From NCBI RefSeq assembly GCF_001499735.1, contig NZ_LN848257.1, positions 1,605,125-1,640,265 of the forward strand: a stretch of DNA of 35,141 nt, written 5' to 3'. The position numbers and the translations under genes were made by a program. The DNA comes from Thiocapsa sp. KS1 (GTDB taxonomy: Bacteria > Pseudomonadota > Gammaproteobacteria > Chromatiales > Chromatiaceae). Below are positions 23,704 to 31,905 of this stretch, in pieces (within the stretch, counting starts at the first letter, position 1; every line of letters begins with the position of its first letter). Below the pieces are notes generated by a model that did no database searches, was not told the origin of the DNA, and saw only the letters and a list, made by a program, of their open reading frames with translations.

Positions 23704-24933
23704 TTGGATCACCTTCCACTCTGGACACTCGGCGGCGTGCTCGCGCTGATCGCCGCACGCAACCTCGCGCGGATCCCGCTCGGGATCTGGCAGATCATGG
23801 GGCTCGGGGCGCTGCTCGTCCTCCTGACCGGCGCCATTGCGCCGGGCGCCGCCTGGCAGGCGATCGACCGGGAGGTGATCGGCTTTCTCTTCGGGGTCTT
23901 CGTGCTGGGCCACGCCTTGGTGGAGAGCGGTTGGCTGAGGGCCATGAGCGCGCGTCTACTCGGCCGCATCAAGGGCGCCGACACCTTGTTGATCGCCGTC
24001 CTCTTCGCCGCGGCGATCGGCTCGGCCTTCCTGATGAACGACACGCTGGCCGTGATCGGGACCCCGATCGTGCTCGCCTTGGCGCGCGATCACCGCCTAC
24101 CGCCGGTTTTGCTGCTGCTTGCGCTCGCCTTCGGGGTCACCATCGGCTCGGTCATGAGCCCGATCGGCAATCCCCAGAATCTGCTGATCGCGCTTCACGG
24201 GGGCCTTCAAAATCCCTTCGTCGACTTCTTCCGTGCACTGGGACCGCCGACACTGCTGAATCTGTTGATCGCCTACGCCGTTCTGCGCCTGGCCTTTTGG
24301 CGCCACATCCACGGCAAGGCCCTGGTACACCTGCCCGCAAGGATCGAGGATCCGCGACTGGCCCGCCTGGCGAGCCTCTCGCTGGGACTGCTGGTGCTCA
24401 TGGTTGCGATGCGCATCGCCCTGTCCTTTCTTGCACCGCACCTTGCCTTTCCGCTGGTCGTCATCGCCCTGGTCGCCGCCGCGCCGCTGCTGCTGTTCAG
24501 CCCGCACCGGGTTGCCCTGCTGCGCGGGATCGACTGGCATACCCTGATCTTCTTCGTCGCCATGTTTATCCTGATGCGCAGCGTCTGGGACACCGGGATG
24601 CTGCAATCCTGGATGCCCGTCGGGGCCATCGGACTCGGCGAGGTCTTCGGCGCCGGGGTACTGGGCAGCCAGCTGGTCTCCAACGTCCCGCTGGTCTCGC
24701 TCGCCCTGCCCTTGCTGCCGCCCGAGCGACCGGACCTGCTCATGGCGCTCGCCGCCGGCTCCACCATCGCCGGCAACCTCACCCTGATCGGCGCCGCCAG
24801 CAACATCATCATCGTCCAAGCGGCCGAGCGGCGCGGCGCGCACCTCGGGTTCTGGGTCTTCTTTGCCGTGGGGGCACCGCTGACGCTGTTGAACCTGGCG
24901 GTGTATTGGGCCTGGCTCGGGACGATGGCCTGA
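23704..24933 (+). CDS. ArsB/NhaD/SLC13-like anion or ion transporter
   Basis: A 409-residue polytopic inner-membrane protein of the ion transporter superfamily, with about eleven hydrophobic segments. Two repeat-related motifs mark the fold: FLMNDTLAVIGTPIVLAL with GSVMSPIGNPQNLLIAL in the first half, and SQLVSNVPLVSLALPLL with AGNLTLIGAASNIIIVQAA in the second. Such motifs occur in ArsB arsenite pumps, NhaD antiporters and dicarboxylate carriers alike, so the substrate cannot be named. The start is TTG 23704, which directly precedes the first hydrophobic stretch; no strong ribosome binding site is visible. The upstream 89 bases and its neighbours give no functional hint. Confidence 0.85.
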   Translation: MDHLPLWTLGGVLALIAARNLARIPLGIWQIMGLGALLVLLTGAIAPGAAWQAIDREVIGFLFGVFVLGHALVESGWLRAMSARLLGRIKGADTLLIAVLFAAAIGSAFLMNDTLAVIGTPIVLALARDHRLPPVLLLLALAFGVTIGSVMSPIGNPQNLLIALHGGLQNPFVDFFRALGPPTLLNLLIAYAVLRLAFWRHIHGKALVHLPARIEDPRLARLASLSLGLLVLMVAMRIALSFLAPHLAFPLVVIALVAAAPLLLFSPHRVALLRGIDWHTLIFFVAMFILMRSVWDTGMLQSWMPVGAIGLGEVFGAGVLGSQLVSNVPLVSLALPLLPPERPDLLMALAAGSTIAGNLTLIGAASNIIIVQAAERRGAHLGFWVFFAVGAPLTLLNLAVYWAWLGTMA

Positions 24934-24988
24934 TCGGGAAAGGGCTGCGGGGCGAAGACTTGAGTACCGTCGCAGAATTTTCGTTGTT

Positions 24989-25041
24989 GTTGTCGTTGTC
25001 GTGGACGTCGGGAATCCGATTACGATTACGACAACGACAAC
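24989..25041. repeat. Inverted GTTGTC-repeat hairpin between convergent genes
   Basis: A 14-base arm of GTTGTC-type repeats (24989-25002) pairs exactly with 25028-25041 (ACGACAACGACAAC). The left arm extends a GTT microsatellite beginning at 24983, and the spacer contains ATTACG repeated. It lies in the 159-base gap between the transporter stop and the dnaB stop and could act as a two-way transcription barrier, though no T-run follows on the plus side. Confidence 0.7.
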
Positions 25042-25092
25042 GCGCAGAGCATTCGACCACGCTTCTTGGTTCCCGCGTCGGCGCCTTGGCGC

Positions 25093-26490
25093 TCAGTCGC
25101 CGCCCTCGCCGTAATAATTGCCGATATAGTTCTCGAACTTGGTGTATTTGCCGAGAAAGGTCAGGCGGGTGGTTCCGATGGGCCCGTTGCGCTGCTTGGC
25201 GATGATGATCTCGGCGACACCCTTGTCCTTCGTGTCCTCGTGATAGACCTCGTCGCGATAGATGAAGACGATGAGGTCTGCATCCTGTTCGATTGCGCCC
25301 GACTCGCGCAGATCCGACATCACGGGCCGCTTGTTCGGCCGCTGCTCGAGACTGCGATTGAGCTGCGAGAGCGCGATGACCGGGACGTTGAGCTCCTTGG
25401 CGAGTGCCTTGAGCGAGCGGGAGATCGCGGAGATTTCGGTCGCCCGATTCTCGCCGACACCGGGGGCCTGCATGAGCTGGATGTAGTCGAGCACGATCAG
25501 ACCCAGATCGTCCTGATCGCGCTTGAGACGCCGTGCGCGCGCCCGGACCTCGGTCGGCGAGAGGGCGGGTGTGTCGTCGATGAACATGGATGCGCCGGCC
25601 AGGATGTTGACCGCCGAGGTCAGGCGCGGCCACTCGTCTTCCTCCAGTCGCCCGGTCCTGACACGGTGTTGATCGATGCGCCCGAGCGAAGACATCATGC
25701 GCATCGCCAGCGCATCGCCCGGCATCTCCATGCTGAAGACCGCCACCGGGCGCTTGGACTGGATGGCGACATGCTCGGCCATGTTCATCGCGAACGAGGT
25801 TTTGCCCATCGACGGGCGCCCCGCCACGATGATGAGATCCGCGGGCTGCAGCCCCGAGGTCATCATGTCGAAGTCGGTGAAGCCGGTCGCCAGCCCGGTG
25901 ATGGGCTCGTCGCGCTGATAGAGTGCGTCGATGCGCTCGACCGCGCGGCCGAGCAGGGTCTTGATCGGCTGGAACCCGCCGCCGCCGCGCGCCTCCTGCT
26001 CGGCGATCTCGAAGACGCGTCGCTCGGCCGCATCGAGCAGCTCGGAGGCATCGCGCCCCATGGGGTTGTAGCCGCTGTCGGCGATATCGGTACCGGCGGC
26101 GATCATCTGCCGCAGCACCGAGGTCTGGCGGACGATCTTGGCGTAGGCCTTGATGTTGGCCGCGCTCGGGGTCTCGTTGATGATGCTTCCGAGATACGCC
26201 AAGCCACCCGCGCCTTCCAGCTGCTCGGTGCGCTCGAGGGTCTCGGCGAGGGTTACAACGTCGAAGGGCTGGTCCGCAGCGGCGAGCTTGGCGATGGCCT
26301 GGAAGATGAGGCGGTGCTCGCGCCGATAGAGGTCACGCTCGGTGACCATGTCGGCGATGCGGTCCCAGGTGCTGTTGTCCAGCATGAGACCGCCGAGCAG
26401 GGATTGCTCGGCGTGGACGTTGTGCGGCGGGATGCGCAGCTCGTCGAAGTCCGCGCCCGGGGGGGGGCCTTGGGAATCCGAGTCGAACAT
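25093..26490 (-). CDS. dnaB: Replicative DNA helicase
   Basis: DnaB is the hexameric helicase that unwinds the replication fork. The 465-residue protein has the N-terminal primase-interacting domain (PPHNVHAEQSLLGGLML; about 18-120), a linker, and the RecA-like C-terminal motor. The motor has Walker A GRPSMGKTS, Walker B LGLIVLDYIQLM, SQLNRSLEQRPNKRP and SDLRESGAIEQDADLI. A run of nine G/C bases (26459-26467) encodes Gly-Pro-Pro-Pro near residues 8-11. It follows rplI at 147 bases, the common order in gammaproteobacteria. No intein or insertion is present. Confidence 0.97.
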   Translation of the reverse strand: MFDSDSQGPPPGADFDELRIPPHNVHAEQSLLGGLMLDNSTWDRIADMVTERDLYRREHRLIFQAIAKLAAADQPFDVVTLAETLERTEQLEGAGGLAYLGSIINETPSAANIKAYAKIVRQTSVLRQMIAAGTDIADSGYNPMGRDASELLDAAERRVFEIAEQEARGGGGFQPIKTLLGRAVERIDALYQRDEPITGLATGFTDFDMMTSGLQPADLIIVAGRPSMGKTSFAMNMAEHVAIQSKRPVAVFSMEMPGDALAMRMMSSLGRIDQHRVRTGRLEEDEWPRLTSAVNILAGASMFIDDTPALSPTEVRARARRLKRDQDDLGLIVLDYIQLMQAPGVGENRATEISAISRSLKALAKELNVPVIALSQLNRSLEQRPNKRPVMSDLRESGAIEQDADLIVFIYRDEVYHEDTKDKGVAEIIIAKQRNGPIGTTRLTFLGKYTKFENYIGNYYGEGGD

Positions 26491-26512
26491 AGGTCACCTC
26501 AGCCCGAATGAC

Positions 26513-26560
26513 TCACGCGACGGGGCGCGCCTCGCCGAAGCTTCGAGTCGAGTCGCGTGA
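26513..26560. repeat. Stem-loop between rplI and dnaB
   Basis: TCACGCGAC (26513-26521) pairs with GTCGCGTGA (26552-26560). The hairpin lies just upstream of the dnaB start in the mRNA, after the rplI stop, and may influence dnaB expression. Confidence 0.45.
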
Positions 26561-26594
26561 CGTGCCCGACGGAGCCGGGCGAGGCTCGCCGTGA

Positions 26595-26619
26595 CTCCGG
26601 CGGACATGCGCCGCCGGAG
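26595..26619. terminator. GC-rich hairpin after rplI
   Basis: CTCCGGCG (26595-26602) pairs with CGCCGGAG (26612-26619) over nine bases, 20 bases beyond the rplI stop. No T-run follows on the minus strand, so it is more likely an mRNA-stabilising or attenuating structure than a full terminator. Confidence 0.35.
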
Positions 26620-26637
26620 CACGAGGACAGGGGCTTC

Positions 26638-27087
26638 TCAGTCTTCGGGGACGACATCCACCGTGATGGTGGCATCGACCTCGGGGTGCAGGTGCAGGGT
26701 CACCGCATACTCGCCGGCAGCGCGGAAAGGTCCACCGGGGAGCTTGATCTCCTGCTTGGTCAGCGCGAACCCGGCCGCGGCCACCGCGTCGGCGATGTCG
26801 CCGGTTCCCACCGAGCCGAACAGACGCCCCTGCTCGCCGGCGCGGCGCGCGATCGTGACGCTCATGCCTTCGAGATGATCGCGTCGGGCACGCGCCTCGG
26901 CCAACTGCTCCTCGGCGATCCGTTCGAGCTCTGCACGCCGAGCCTCGAAGGCTTCGAGGTTCGCCTCGGTCGCCGACACGGCAAACCCGGAGGGGATCAA
27001 ATAATTCCGACCGTATCCCGAACGGACACTGACCTTGTCGCCGAGCGCACCGAGGCGACCGACATTCTTCAACAGGATGACTTCCAC
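26638..27087 (-). CDS. rplI: Large ribosomal subunit protein bL9
   Basis: bL9 binds 23S rRNA at the base of the L1 stalk. At 149 residues it is full length. The N-terminal domain reads MEVILLKNVGRLGALGDKVSVRSGYGRNYLIPSGFAV, followed by the long connecting helix (LEAFEARRAELERIAEEQLAEARARRDHLE). The C-terminal domain has GRLFGSVGTGDIADAV and the ending DATITVDVVPED. GAGAGGA lies about eight bases before the ATG. The 138-base space to the upstream DUF2232 gene shows nothing notable. Confidence 0.97.
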   Translation of the reverse strand: MEVILLKNVGRLGALGDKVSVRSGYGRNYLIPSGFAVSATEANLEAFEARRAELERIAEEQLAEARARRDHLEGMSVTIARRAGEQGRLFGSVGTGDIADAVAAAGFALTKQEIKLPGGPFRAAGEYAVTLHLHPEVDATITVDVVPED

Positions 27088-27225
27088 GTGTGTATTCCTC
27101 TCAAAAGTTCGTCGAGATCAGGATCGGGTGTCCTTGATTCTCGGAGACGCATGGCCCGTACGGTCGGACCTGCTGCAAACCGGTCAAGCTGTTTCGGTCG
27201 TGACGACCGACCCGACATGTCGGGG

Positions 27226-28161
27226 TCAGACCACAGGCCCGCGCGGACCGGAACCCGGCGGCAGAGCCGACGGGGTGATCCGGGACCGGATGTCGGCCCA
27301 GATATCCACCAAGCCGACACAGGCGATCAAGAGCAGGGTCTGCGGCATGAACAAGACCATCAAGACGTAGAGTCCGACCAACCACGCCTGTCGTGCCTGT
27401 TTCAGCGCGCGCACCTGATGGGCCACCGCGAGACCCTGAAGCAGGAGCAAGACACCCGGAATCAGCAACAGATTTGCCGTGAGGCTCGCGCCGTCGCCGA
27501 AGGGAAGGAGCGCCAACAACAGCAGGACGAGGACCCCGAAGGGACGGCCCAACCGCAGATCCCGAAACTCGTCCCCGAATCCGCCCGGGTTGTAGAGCAG
27601 GGCTTGCCACCAGCGAGCGATGAAGAGCCCGAACAGCAGCTGCGCAACCAAGGCTGCGGCGAATGCACCGGTCATCCAACCCGCAAGCTCGGCGAAGACC
27701 GCCGCACTTGCCGGACCATCCAGCACACCGTCCTTCACCAACGCGTCCCGAAACGGCTCGAGCACCGTCAGCCAGGTCGCACCCGGATCGTCCAACAGGG
27801 CGTAGGCCGACAGCATCAGGAGGACGCCCAAAGCACCCGCCACCTGGACCGTCAGCGCCAGGGAGCGGCTCGACCGCAGCAGCAGCGCCAGGGCCAGAAT
27901 CGGCACCCAGAGCATCAGGAGCACCCCGAGCGCCGGCATGGGCGACCCCAAGGACAACCAGGCAAGTGCCGCCATGCCGAGGGTCGCCACCGCACTCACG
28001 ATCAGCCCGTAGACCGGACCGCTGCGCAGGGTGACCAGGCCAATCGAGCCCGCGCTGAGCAAACCCAACGGCGGGATCAGGATCGATAACAGGGCCGTGA
28101 CGGCGGCAACCAGCGCCGCCTGCGACGGACCGCGCATCACGAAGGCCGCAAGCGCCTTCAT
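27226..28161 (-). CDS. DUF2232 membrane protein
   Basis: A 311-residue integral membrane protein with about eight hydrophobic segments and little charged sequence apart from the cytoplasmic tail. Its location between rpsR and rplI is where gammaproteobacteria of this kind carry a DUF2232 (YybS-like) gene, and the pattern of an N-terminal IPPLGLLSAGSIGLVTLR and a later RWWQALLYNPGGFGDEFRDLRLG agrees. Function is not known; some relatives are proposed as parts of small-molecule uptake systems, but nothing here specifies that. It begins nine bases after the rpsR stop. Confidence 0.85.
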   Translation of the reverse strand: MKALAAFVMRGPSQAALVAAVTALLSILIPPLGLLSAGSIGLVTLRSGPVYGLIVSAVATLGMAALAWLSLGSPMPALGVLLMLWVPILALALLLRSSRSLALTVQVAGALGVLLMLSAYALLDDPGATWLTVLEPFRDALVKDGVLDGPASAAVFAELAGWMTGAFAAALVAQLLFGLFIARWWQALLYNPGGFGDEFRDLRLGRPFGVLVLLLLALLPFGDGASLTANLLLIPGVLLLLQGLAVAHQVRALKQARQAWLVGLYVLMVLFMPQTLLLIACVGLVDIWADIRSRITPSALPPGSGPRGPVV

Positions 28162-28170
28162 GCCGGCGGC

Positions 28171-28407
28171 TCAGTGGCCGTCGGTATAGGGGAGCAACGC
28201 CAGATAACGGGCGCGCTTGACCGCTTGAGCCAGCTGACGCTGATACTTCGCCGAGGTGCCGGTGATCCGGCTCGGGACGATCTTGCCGGATTCGCTGACG
28301 TAGGCCTTCAGCAGGTTGAGATCCTTGTAATCGATCTCGGTGATGCCTTCGGCGGTAAAGCGACAGTAGCGCTTACGACGGAAAAAACGTGAGTTGTTGG
28401 ATTCCAT
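28171..28407 (-). CDS. rpsR: Small ribosomal subunit protein bS18
   Basis: bS18 pairs with bS6 on the platform of the 30S subunit. The 78-residue protein has the usual content: [16 protein letters not shown] at the start, [52 protein letters not shown] through the core. A single Cys sits at position 15 and there is no zinc-ribbon pair. It starts 15 bases after rpsF and is translated in the same mRNA. Confidence 0.97.
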   Translation of the reverse strand: MESNNSRFFRRKRYCRFTAEGITEIDYKDLNLLKAYVSESGKIVPSRITGTSAKYQRQLAQAVKRARYLALLPYTDGH

Positions 28408-28422
28408 GGCTGGCTTCTCGTC

Positions 28423-28836
28423 TTAATCGCTCTGGGAGTCGCTGTCGGCGTCGCCGCCGCGCACCGAGTCGTCTCGACGGCTGCTGCCCTCGGAGGAATC
28501 GGAGCGCTCGCGCTCCTCGCCGGTCTTCACCAAGGGAGACGGCTCGGTCACCGCATCCTCGCGACGAATGATAAGGTTCCGCAGAACCGCGTCGTTGAAG
28601 CGGAAGGCACTCTCGAGCTCGTCGATGGCCTCTTGGTCGCACTCGACGTTCATCAGAACGTAGTGTGCCTTGTGCACCTTGTTGATCGGGTACGCCAGCG
28701 GGCGACGACCCCAATCCTCCATGCGGTGGACGACGCCGCCACGTTTTTGCAGATTCGTCTGGTAGCGCTCGATCATGCTCGCCACCTGCTCGCTCTGGCT
28801 CGGATGAACCATGAAGACTACTTCGTAATGTCGCAT
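28423..28836 (-). CDS. rpsF: Small ribosomal subunit protein bS6
   Basis: bS6 binds bS18 and 16S rRNA in the central domain. The 137-residue protein opens [25 protein letters not shown] and has the family block [33 protein letters not shown]. The C-terminal tail is long and rich in Ser, Asp and Glu, as in other gammaproteobacterial S6 proteins that receive added glutamates. AAGGAGC before ATG 28836 sets the start; the frame open to 28875 is leader sequence. It is first in the operon and lies about 90 bases behind a strong promoter. Confidence 0.97.
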   Translation of the reverse strand: MRHYEVVFMVHPSQSEQVASMIERYQTNLQKRGGVVHRMEDWGRRPLAYPINKVHKAHYVLMNVECDQEAIDELESAFRFNDAVLRNLIIRREDAVTEPSPLVKTGEERERSDSSEGSSRRDDSVRGGDADSDSQSD

Positions 28837-28901
28837 TGAAGCTCCTTTCGGATTGACAGCCTCCCGAGGCGGCAAGATGGCCGAAACGGTGAGACAAGGA
28901 G

Positions 28902-28920
28902 TTCCCCGGAATGCGGGGAA
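28902..28920 (-). promoter_or_regulatory. Hairpin at the 5' end of the rpsF leader
   Basis: TTCCCC pairs with GGGGAA around GCATTCC at the expected start of the rpsF transcript. A second small palindrome (GCCTCCCGAGGC, 28859-28870) lies nearer the start codon. In many bacteria the rpsF leader folds into an RNA bound by the S6-S18 complex for feedback control. Whether these hairpins are that element cannot be decided by eye. Confidence 0.35.
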
Positions 28921-28926
28921 TCGCGC

Positions 28927-28954
28927 ATTATACGGAGTCCGGCCGACAGGTCAA
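28927..28954 (-). promoter_or_regulatory. Sigma-70 promoter of the rpsF-rpsR-DUF2232-rplI-dnaB operon
   Basis: On the minus strand TTGACC (28949-28954) and a perfect TATAAT (28927-28932) are 16 bases apart. The predicted start point is near 28920, giving an untranslated leader of about 85 bases. Such a near-consensus promoter is expected for ribosomal protein genes. Confidence 0.75.
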
Positions 28955-29009
28955 AGGTTTGCGGCGACGTCGGCATGACGGTGCTCCGCTCGCCGGGGAT
29001 CCGACGCAC

Positions 29010-29462
29010 TCAGACGGTGCCGACCAGCTCGGACTCGATCAGTCCCTTCAAGTTGCGGATTACCCGCTCGGCGCCGTCTTGTGCCGCGATCCGAATCAGC
29101 TTCTCGAAAGGACGAAGCGCCAGATTGAGCTGCGCAAGCTCGAAGATGAAGGTGAGGTGCGTATGCTCGCCGAGCGGCTCGAACCGGTACTCGATGAGGT
29201 AGGGGTCGGTCGTCCCCCTGAAGGAGACGCGACGGCCCGGCTCGAGCGCGACGACGCGGAACCGGCTGTCGGTGCGCCGCCCTTGATCGACACGAATCTG
29301 TCGAGCGATCCAACCGACCCGGACCGGGCCTTCGGTCATAGCCTGAAGACTCTGAACCTCCGGCGACCAGCGCGGATAGTTCCGGAGGAAGTCTTCGACC
29401 ACGAAACCGAAAACCTGCATCGGCGGTAGACGAATCAGTGTCTGTGCTTGGGTCTTGACCAT
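29010..29462 (-). CDS. SRPBCC (START/Bet v1-like) ligand-binding protein
   Basis: A 150-residue soluble protein with the helix-grip pattern of the polyketide cyclase/COQ10 type SRPBCC family: LIRLPPMQVFGFVVEDFLRNYPRWSPEVQSL at the start, GWIARQIRVDQGRRTDSRFRVVAL in the middle strands, and a long C-terminal helix (ERVIRNLKGLIESEL). Proteins of this fold bind lipids or hydrophobic ligands; the ligand is not evident. ATG 29462 gives the family N-terminus; the frame runs on upstream without family features. It is transcribed away from the acyltransferase gene with only 38 bases between starts, and converges on nothing; its stop lies 56 bases before the rpsF promoter. Confidence 0.82.
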   Translation of the reverse strand: MVKTQAQTLIRLPPMQVFGFVVEDFLRNYPRWSPEVQSLQAMTEGPVRVGWIARQIRVDQGRRTDSRFRVVALEPGRRVSFRGTTDPYLIEYRFEPLGEHTHLTFIFELAQLNLALRPFEKLIRIAAQDGAERVIRNLKGLIESELVGTV

Positions 29463-29500
29463 GGGTGATACCGTCCCCCGATGCGCGCTGTGAACGAGGT

Positions 29501-30856
29501 ATGCAGGACCGAACACGGATCTTCGCAGAGAATGGGGCCTTGCGTAACCTGCCCAAGCCCCGGCCCGAACCCGGGTCCAAGCCCGTGCACCGCCGACGCC
29601 GACGTCGCCCGACCGATCCTCTATCCATCCGAATCGCCGAGGCCCCGAGATTGGATCCGACCTTACCCGACCGAAATCGCGCGCTCGACGGCATTCGCGG
29701 GCTCGCGATCCTCTGGGTTTTCGCGTTCCACGCCAACGCACTCTTGGTCGGCTGGCCCTCCGATGCGTCCCCGGGCTGGGGGCCGTCGCTGGCTCAGAAG
29801 GGCCTGCTCGGCGTACAGCTCTTCTTCGTGCTGAGCGGCTTTCTGCTCGCGCAACCCTGGATGACGGCGGCCGAGACAGGCACGCCGTACCCGCGCACCG
29901 GAACCTTCTTCGCCCGCCGAGCCCGACGGATCCTCCCGACCTATTGGCTCCATCTAGCCCTGTTGTTCGGGGTGATACTGCCGATCCTGCGCGGCAGCTC
30001 TGCGCTCCTGGCGAGCGACATCGGACAGATCAACCTCTGGCTGCACATCCCCTTGCTGCACTTTTTGCACCCGGGCAGCTCCGGCTCGCTCGGACTCAAC
30101 ATGGCGCTTTGGAGTCTGAGCATCGAGGCGCAATTCTATCTGCTCTTGCCGTTGCTGGCCCCGTTGTTCGTCCGCAACCGGGTCTTGATCGCGCTCCCGG
30201 CTGCACTGGCGGTCGCGCTGCTGTGGAAGACCTACGCGCCCGACCTGCTGACCGAGTGGCTCTACCTGAGTGTCTCGCCGTCCCGATTGGTCTTCTTCGA
30301 TCCGGTCTCGGGCCGCGCCGGACCATTCCCGGTCGAGATGATGCGATTCTTTCTGGAGCGCCAGTTGCCGGGCGAGATCATCGCCTTTGCCTTGGGAATG
30401 GCGGCAGCCAACCTCTATACGCGTCTGCGCTCGGTCGAGCCGGTACGGCAACCGCTGCGCGCCATCGACATGGCCGCATTCGCCTTCCTGGTGCTTGCGA
30501 CGCCGATGCTGATCCACCTCTCGCTCGCCGAGATCTTGACCGGCGTCGGGTGGCGACTCCTCGGCATGCCGCTCTTCCTCGCCGGCTGCACCCTGCTCGT
30601 CCTCGCCGCCGCGCTTCGGACCCCGTTGATCGACCGGATCTTCGCGAGCCCGATCCTGGTGCCGATCGGGATCGTCAGCTACAGTCTCTTTCTGTGGCAC
30701 GAGCCCGTGCTGCGGCTCGTCGCAACCGGGCGGCTGCTCCCGAACGCCTGCGACGGGGCACCCTGCCGCGTCGCTCTCGCCCTCGGGCTCGCCCTGCTCG
30801 TTGCCGGGGCTTCCTATGCTCTGACCGAGCACCGCCGGTCATGGCGGATCAGGTGA
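29501..30856 (+). CDS. Acyltransferase-3 family membrane protein
   Basis: An inner-membrane O-acyltransferase of the family that transfers acetyl or other acyl groups to surface polysaccharides, lipids or antibiotics. Typical features are RNRALDGIRGLAILWVFAFHAN with the catalytic His, FFVLSGFLLAQPW, and RRARRILPTYWLHL. LNMALWSLSIEAQFYLLLPL and a C-terminal GIVSYSLFLWHEPVL follow. About ten hydrophobic segments lie between residues 60 and 445. ATG 29501 (GAGGT just upstream) gives 451 residues with a 50-residue polar, Arg/Pro-rich start; GTG 29465 is also open but would overlap the neighbouring leader more. No glycan operon is adjacent, so the acceptor is unknown. Confidence 0.85.
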   Translation: MQDRTRIFAENGALRNLPKPRPEPGSKPVHRRRRRRPTDPLSIRIAEAPRLDPTLPDRNRALDGIRGLAILWVFAFHANALLVGWPSDASPGWGPSLAQKGLLGVQLFFVLSGFLLAQPWMTAAETGTPYPRTGTFFARRARRILPTYWLHLALLFGVILPILRGSSALLASDIGQINLWLHIPLLHFLHPGSSGSLGLNMALWSLSIEAQFYLLLPLLAPLFVRNRVLIALPAALAVALLWKTYAPDLLTEWLYLSVSPSRLVFFDPVSGRAGPFPVEMMRFFLERQLPGEIIAFALGMAAANLYTRLRSVEPVRQPLRAIDMAAFAFLVLATPMLIHLSLAEILTGVGWRLLGMPLFLAGCTLLVLAAALRTPLIDRIFASPILVPIGIVSYSLFLWHEPVLRLVATGRLLPNACDGAPCRVALALGLALLVAGASYALTEHRRSWRIR

Positions 30857-31079
30857 CCTGGCGCAGTTGAGCCAGGTGCGTGGTCGTGAGCAGCCGCAGT
30901 GGGATCGCGTCATCCGCCGGACAGCCATTTTCCGCCAACATTTCCGGAACCCGGACCTGCAAAAGCGTCATCATGGCTTCCAGCGTAGACGCCTCTCCGA
31001 CCAATCCGGGCACATGGCTGTTCTCGATGTACCAGACGCCGGCTTCGGCATCCCATTCCACGCAGATTTCATAGTGCAT
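30849..31079 (-). CDS. DUF1902 (HicB-like) small protein
   Basis: A 76-residue protein with the DUF1902 pattern: ICVEWDAEAGVWYIENSHVPGLVGEASTLEAMMTLLQVRVPEMLAENG. The fold is related to HicB antitoxins, but no HicA-like or other toxin gene lies beside it: the 57 bases upstream are empty and the next gene is a J-domain protein. It therefore looks like an orphan. Its 3' end overlaps the end of the convergent acyltransferase gene by eight bases. DNA-binding capacity is not visible, as there is no ribbon-helix-helix part. Confidence 0.8.
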   Translation of the reverse strand: MHYEICVEWDAEAGVWYIENSHVPGLVGEASTLEAMMTLLQVRVPEMLAENGCPADDAIPLRLLTTTHLAQLRQVT

Positions 31080-31136
31080 AGGGGTTCCCGATGTGCAGTG
31101 ATGACGCGAAACGATCGATACGTCCCCGGACGTGGT

Positions 31137-31898
31137 CTAGTCACCGAGCAACAAGCGCTTGGCCTCGTTGATCTTCGCCGCCAGATAATCCGAGCCGCCG
31201 CGATCCGGGTGCAGGCGCTGCATGAGCCGACGGTGGGCCGCGCGGATGGCCTCCGCGTCGGCGTCCGGCTCCAACCCGAGGATCGCCCAGGCTTCTGTCT
31301 TGGTGAGACGATCGCTGTGTGCAGGCGCGCGACCGGTACGGCCGGCGCCCTCGTCGCGTGCGCGCCAGTCAGCCTCGCGCTCGCGGTCCAGGTAAGCCTC
31401 GAGCACCGCGGCCGACTGGGCATCGGCGTCGCGATACAACTCGAGCATGCGCATCAGCTCATCGAGGGTGAGATCGGAGAGTCGGCGACCCTGAAAGGGG
31501 CCGTCGAGGACCTCCCCGTCCATGGTGCCGGTTGTATGATCCAGACACATCTCGAGGAACTTGGTGCGGATGCTCGATGCCTGAGCGGCACCTCCGGCAC
31601 CGGCTCCGGCGGGTCCGGCCAGGCCACCCAGACCGAGACTGCGCAGCATCTGCTGGATGGCGGGGAAGAGTCGCACCAGGTAGGCCGCGCGCAGCAGGAG
31701 CGGGATCGCCGCACCGATGGCCGCGAAGATCGGATTCAGCCGCCCGGTCGCCGCGGCCAACACCAGCACGCCGATCAGGCCCCAGAGCGCGGCCTTGCGC
31801 AGCACTTGGCTGACGCGGTGCGCCGGGGTTCTTCGAAACCAGTAGAGAAACCACAGAACTGCGCCCAGAATTGCCAGCAGGATCAGCAAACGCGCCAT
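31137..31898 (-). CDS. Membrane-anchored protein with C-terminal J domain
   Basis: A 253-residue DnaK co-chaperone-like protein. Residues 1-20 and about 37-80 are hydrophobic and should anchor it in the inner membrane. A Gly/Ala-rich linker (89-106) follows, then a region with [37 protein letters not shown] domain occupies residues 200-253 ([50 protein letters not shown]) with the HPD motif at 230-232. This layout, membrane anchor first and J domain last, is like mitochondrial Tim14/Pam18 and its bacterial relatives rather than classical DnaJ. It stops seven bases after the VWA gene, so the two are very likely one transcript. Confidence 0.88.
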   Translation of the reverse strand: MARLLILLAILGAVLWFLYWFRRTPAHRVSQVLRKAALWGLIGVLVLAAATGRLNPIFAAIGAAIPLLLRAAYLVRLFPAIQQMLRSLGLGGLAGPAGAGAGGAAQASSIRTKFLEMCLDHTTGTMDGEVLDGPFQGRRLSDLTLDELMRMLELYRDADAQSAAVLEAYLDREREADWRARDEGAGRTGRAPAHSDRLTKTEAWAILGLEPDADAEAIRAAHRRLMQRLHPDRGGSDYLAAKINEAKRLLLGD

Positions 31899-31905
31899 GC
31901 AGACC

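Noticed and set aside
25066-26511. A 481-codon plus-strand frame opposite dnaB
   Set aside because: Pure shadow of dnaB; no start signal and no recognisable protein.
26557-28089. A 510-codon plus-strand frame across rplI and the DUF2232 gene
   Set aside because: It lies opposite two convincing genes and its product is Gln/Arg/His-rich without any domain.
30849-31136. Complete HicAB toxin-antitoxin pair
   Set aside because: Only the DUF1902/HicB-like protein is present; no HicA-sized gene lies in the flanking bases.
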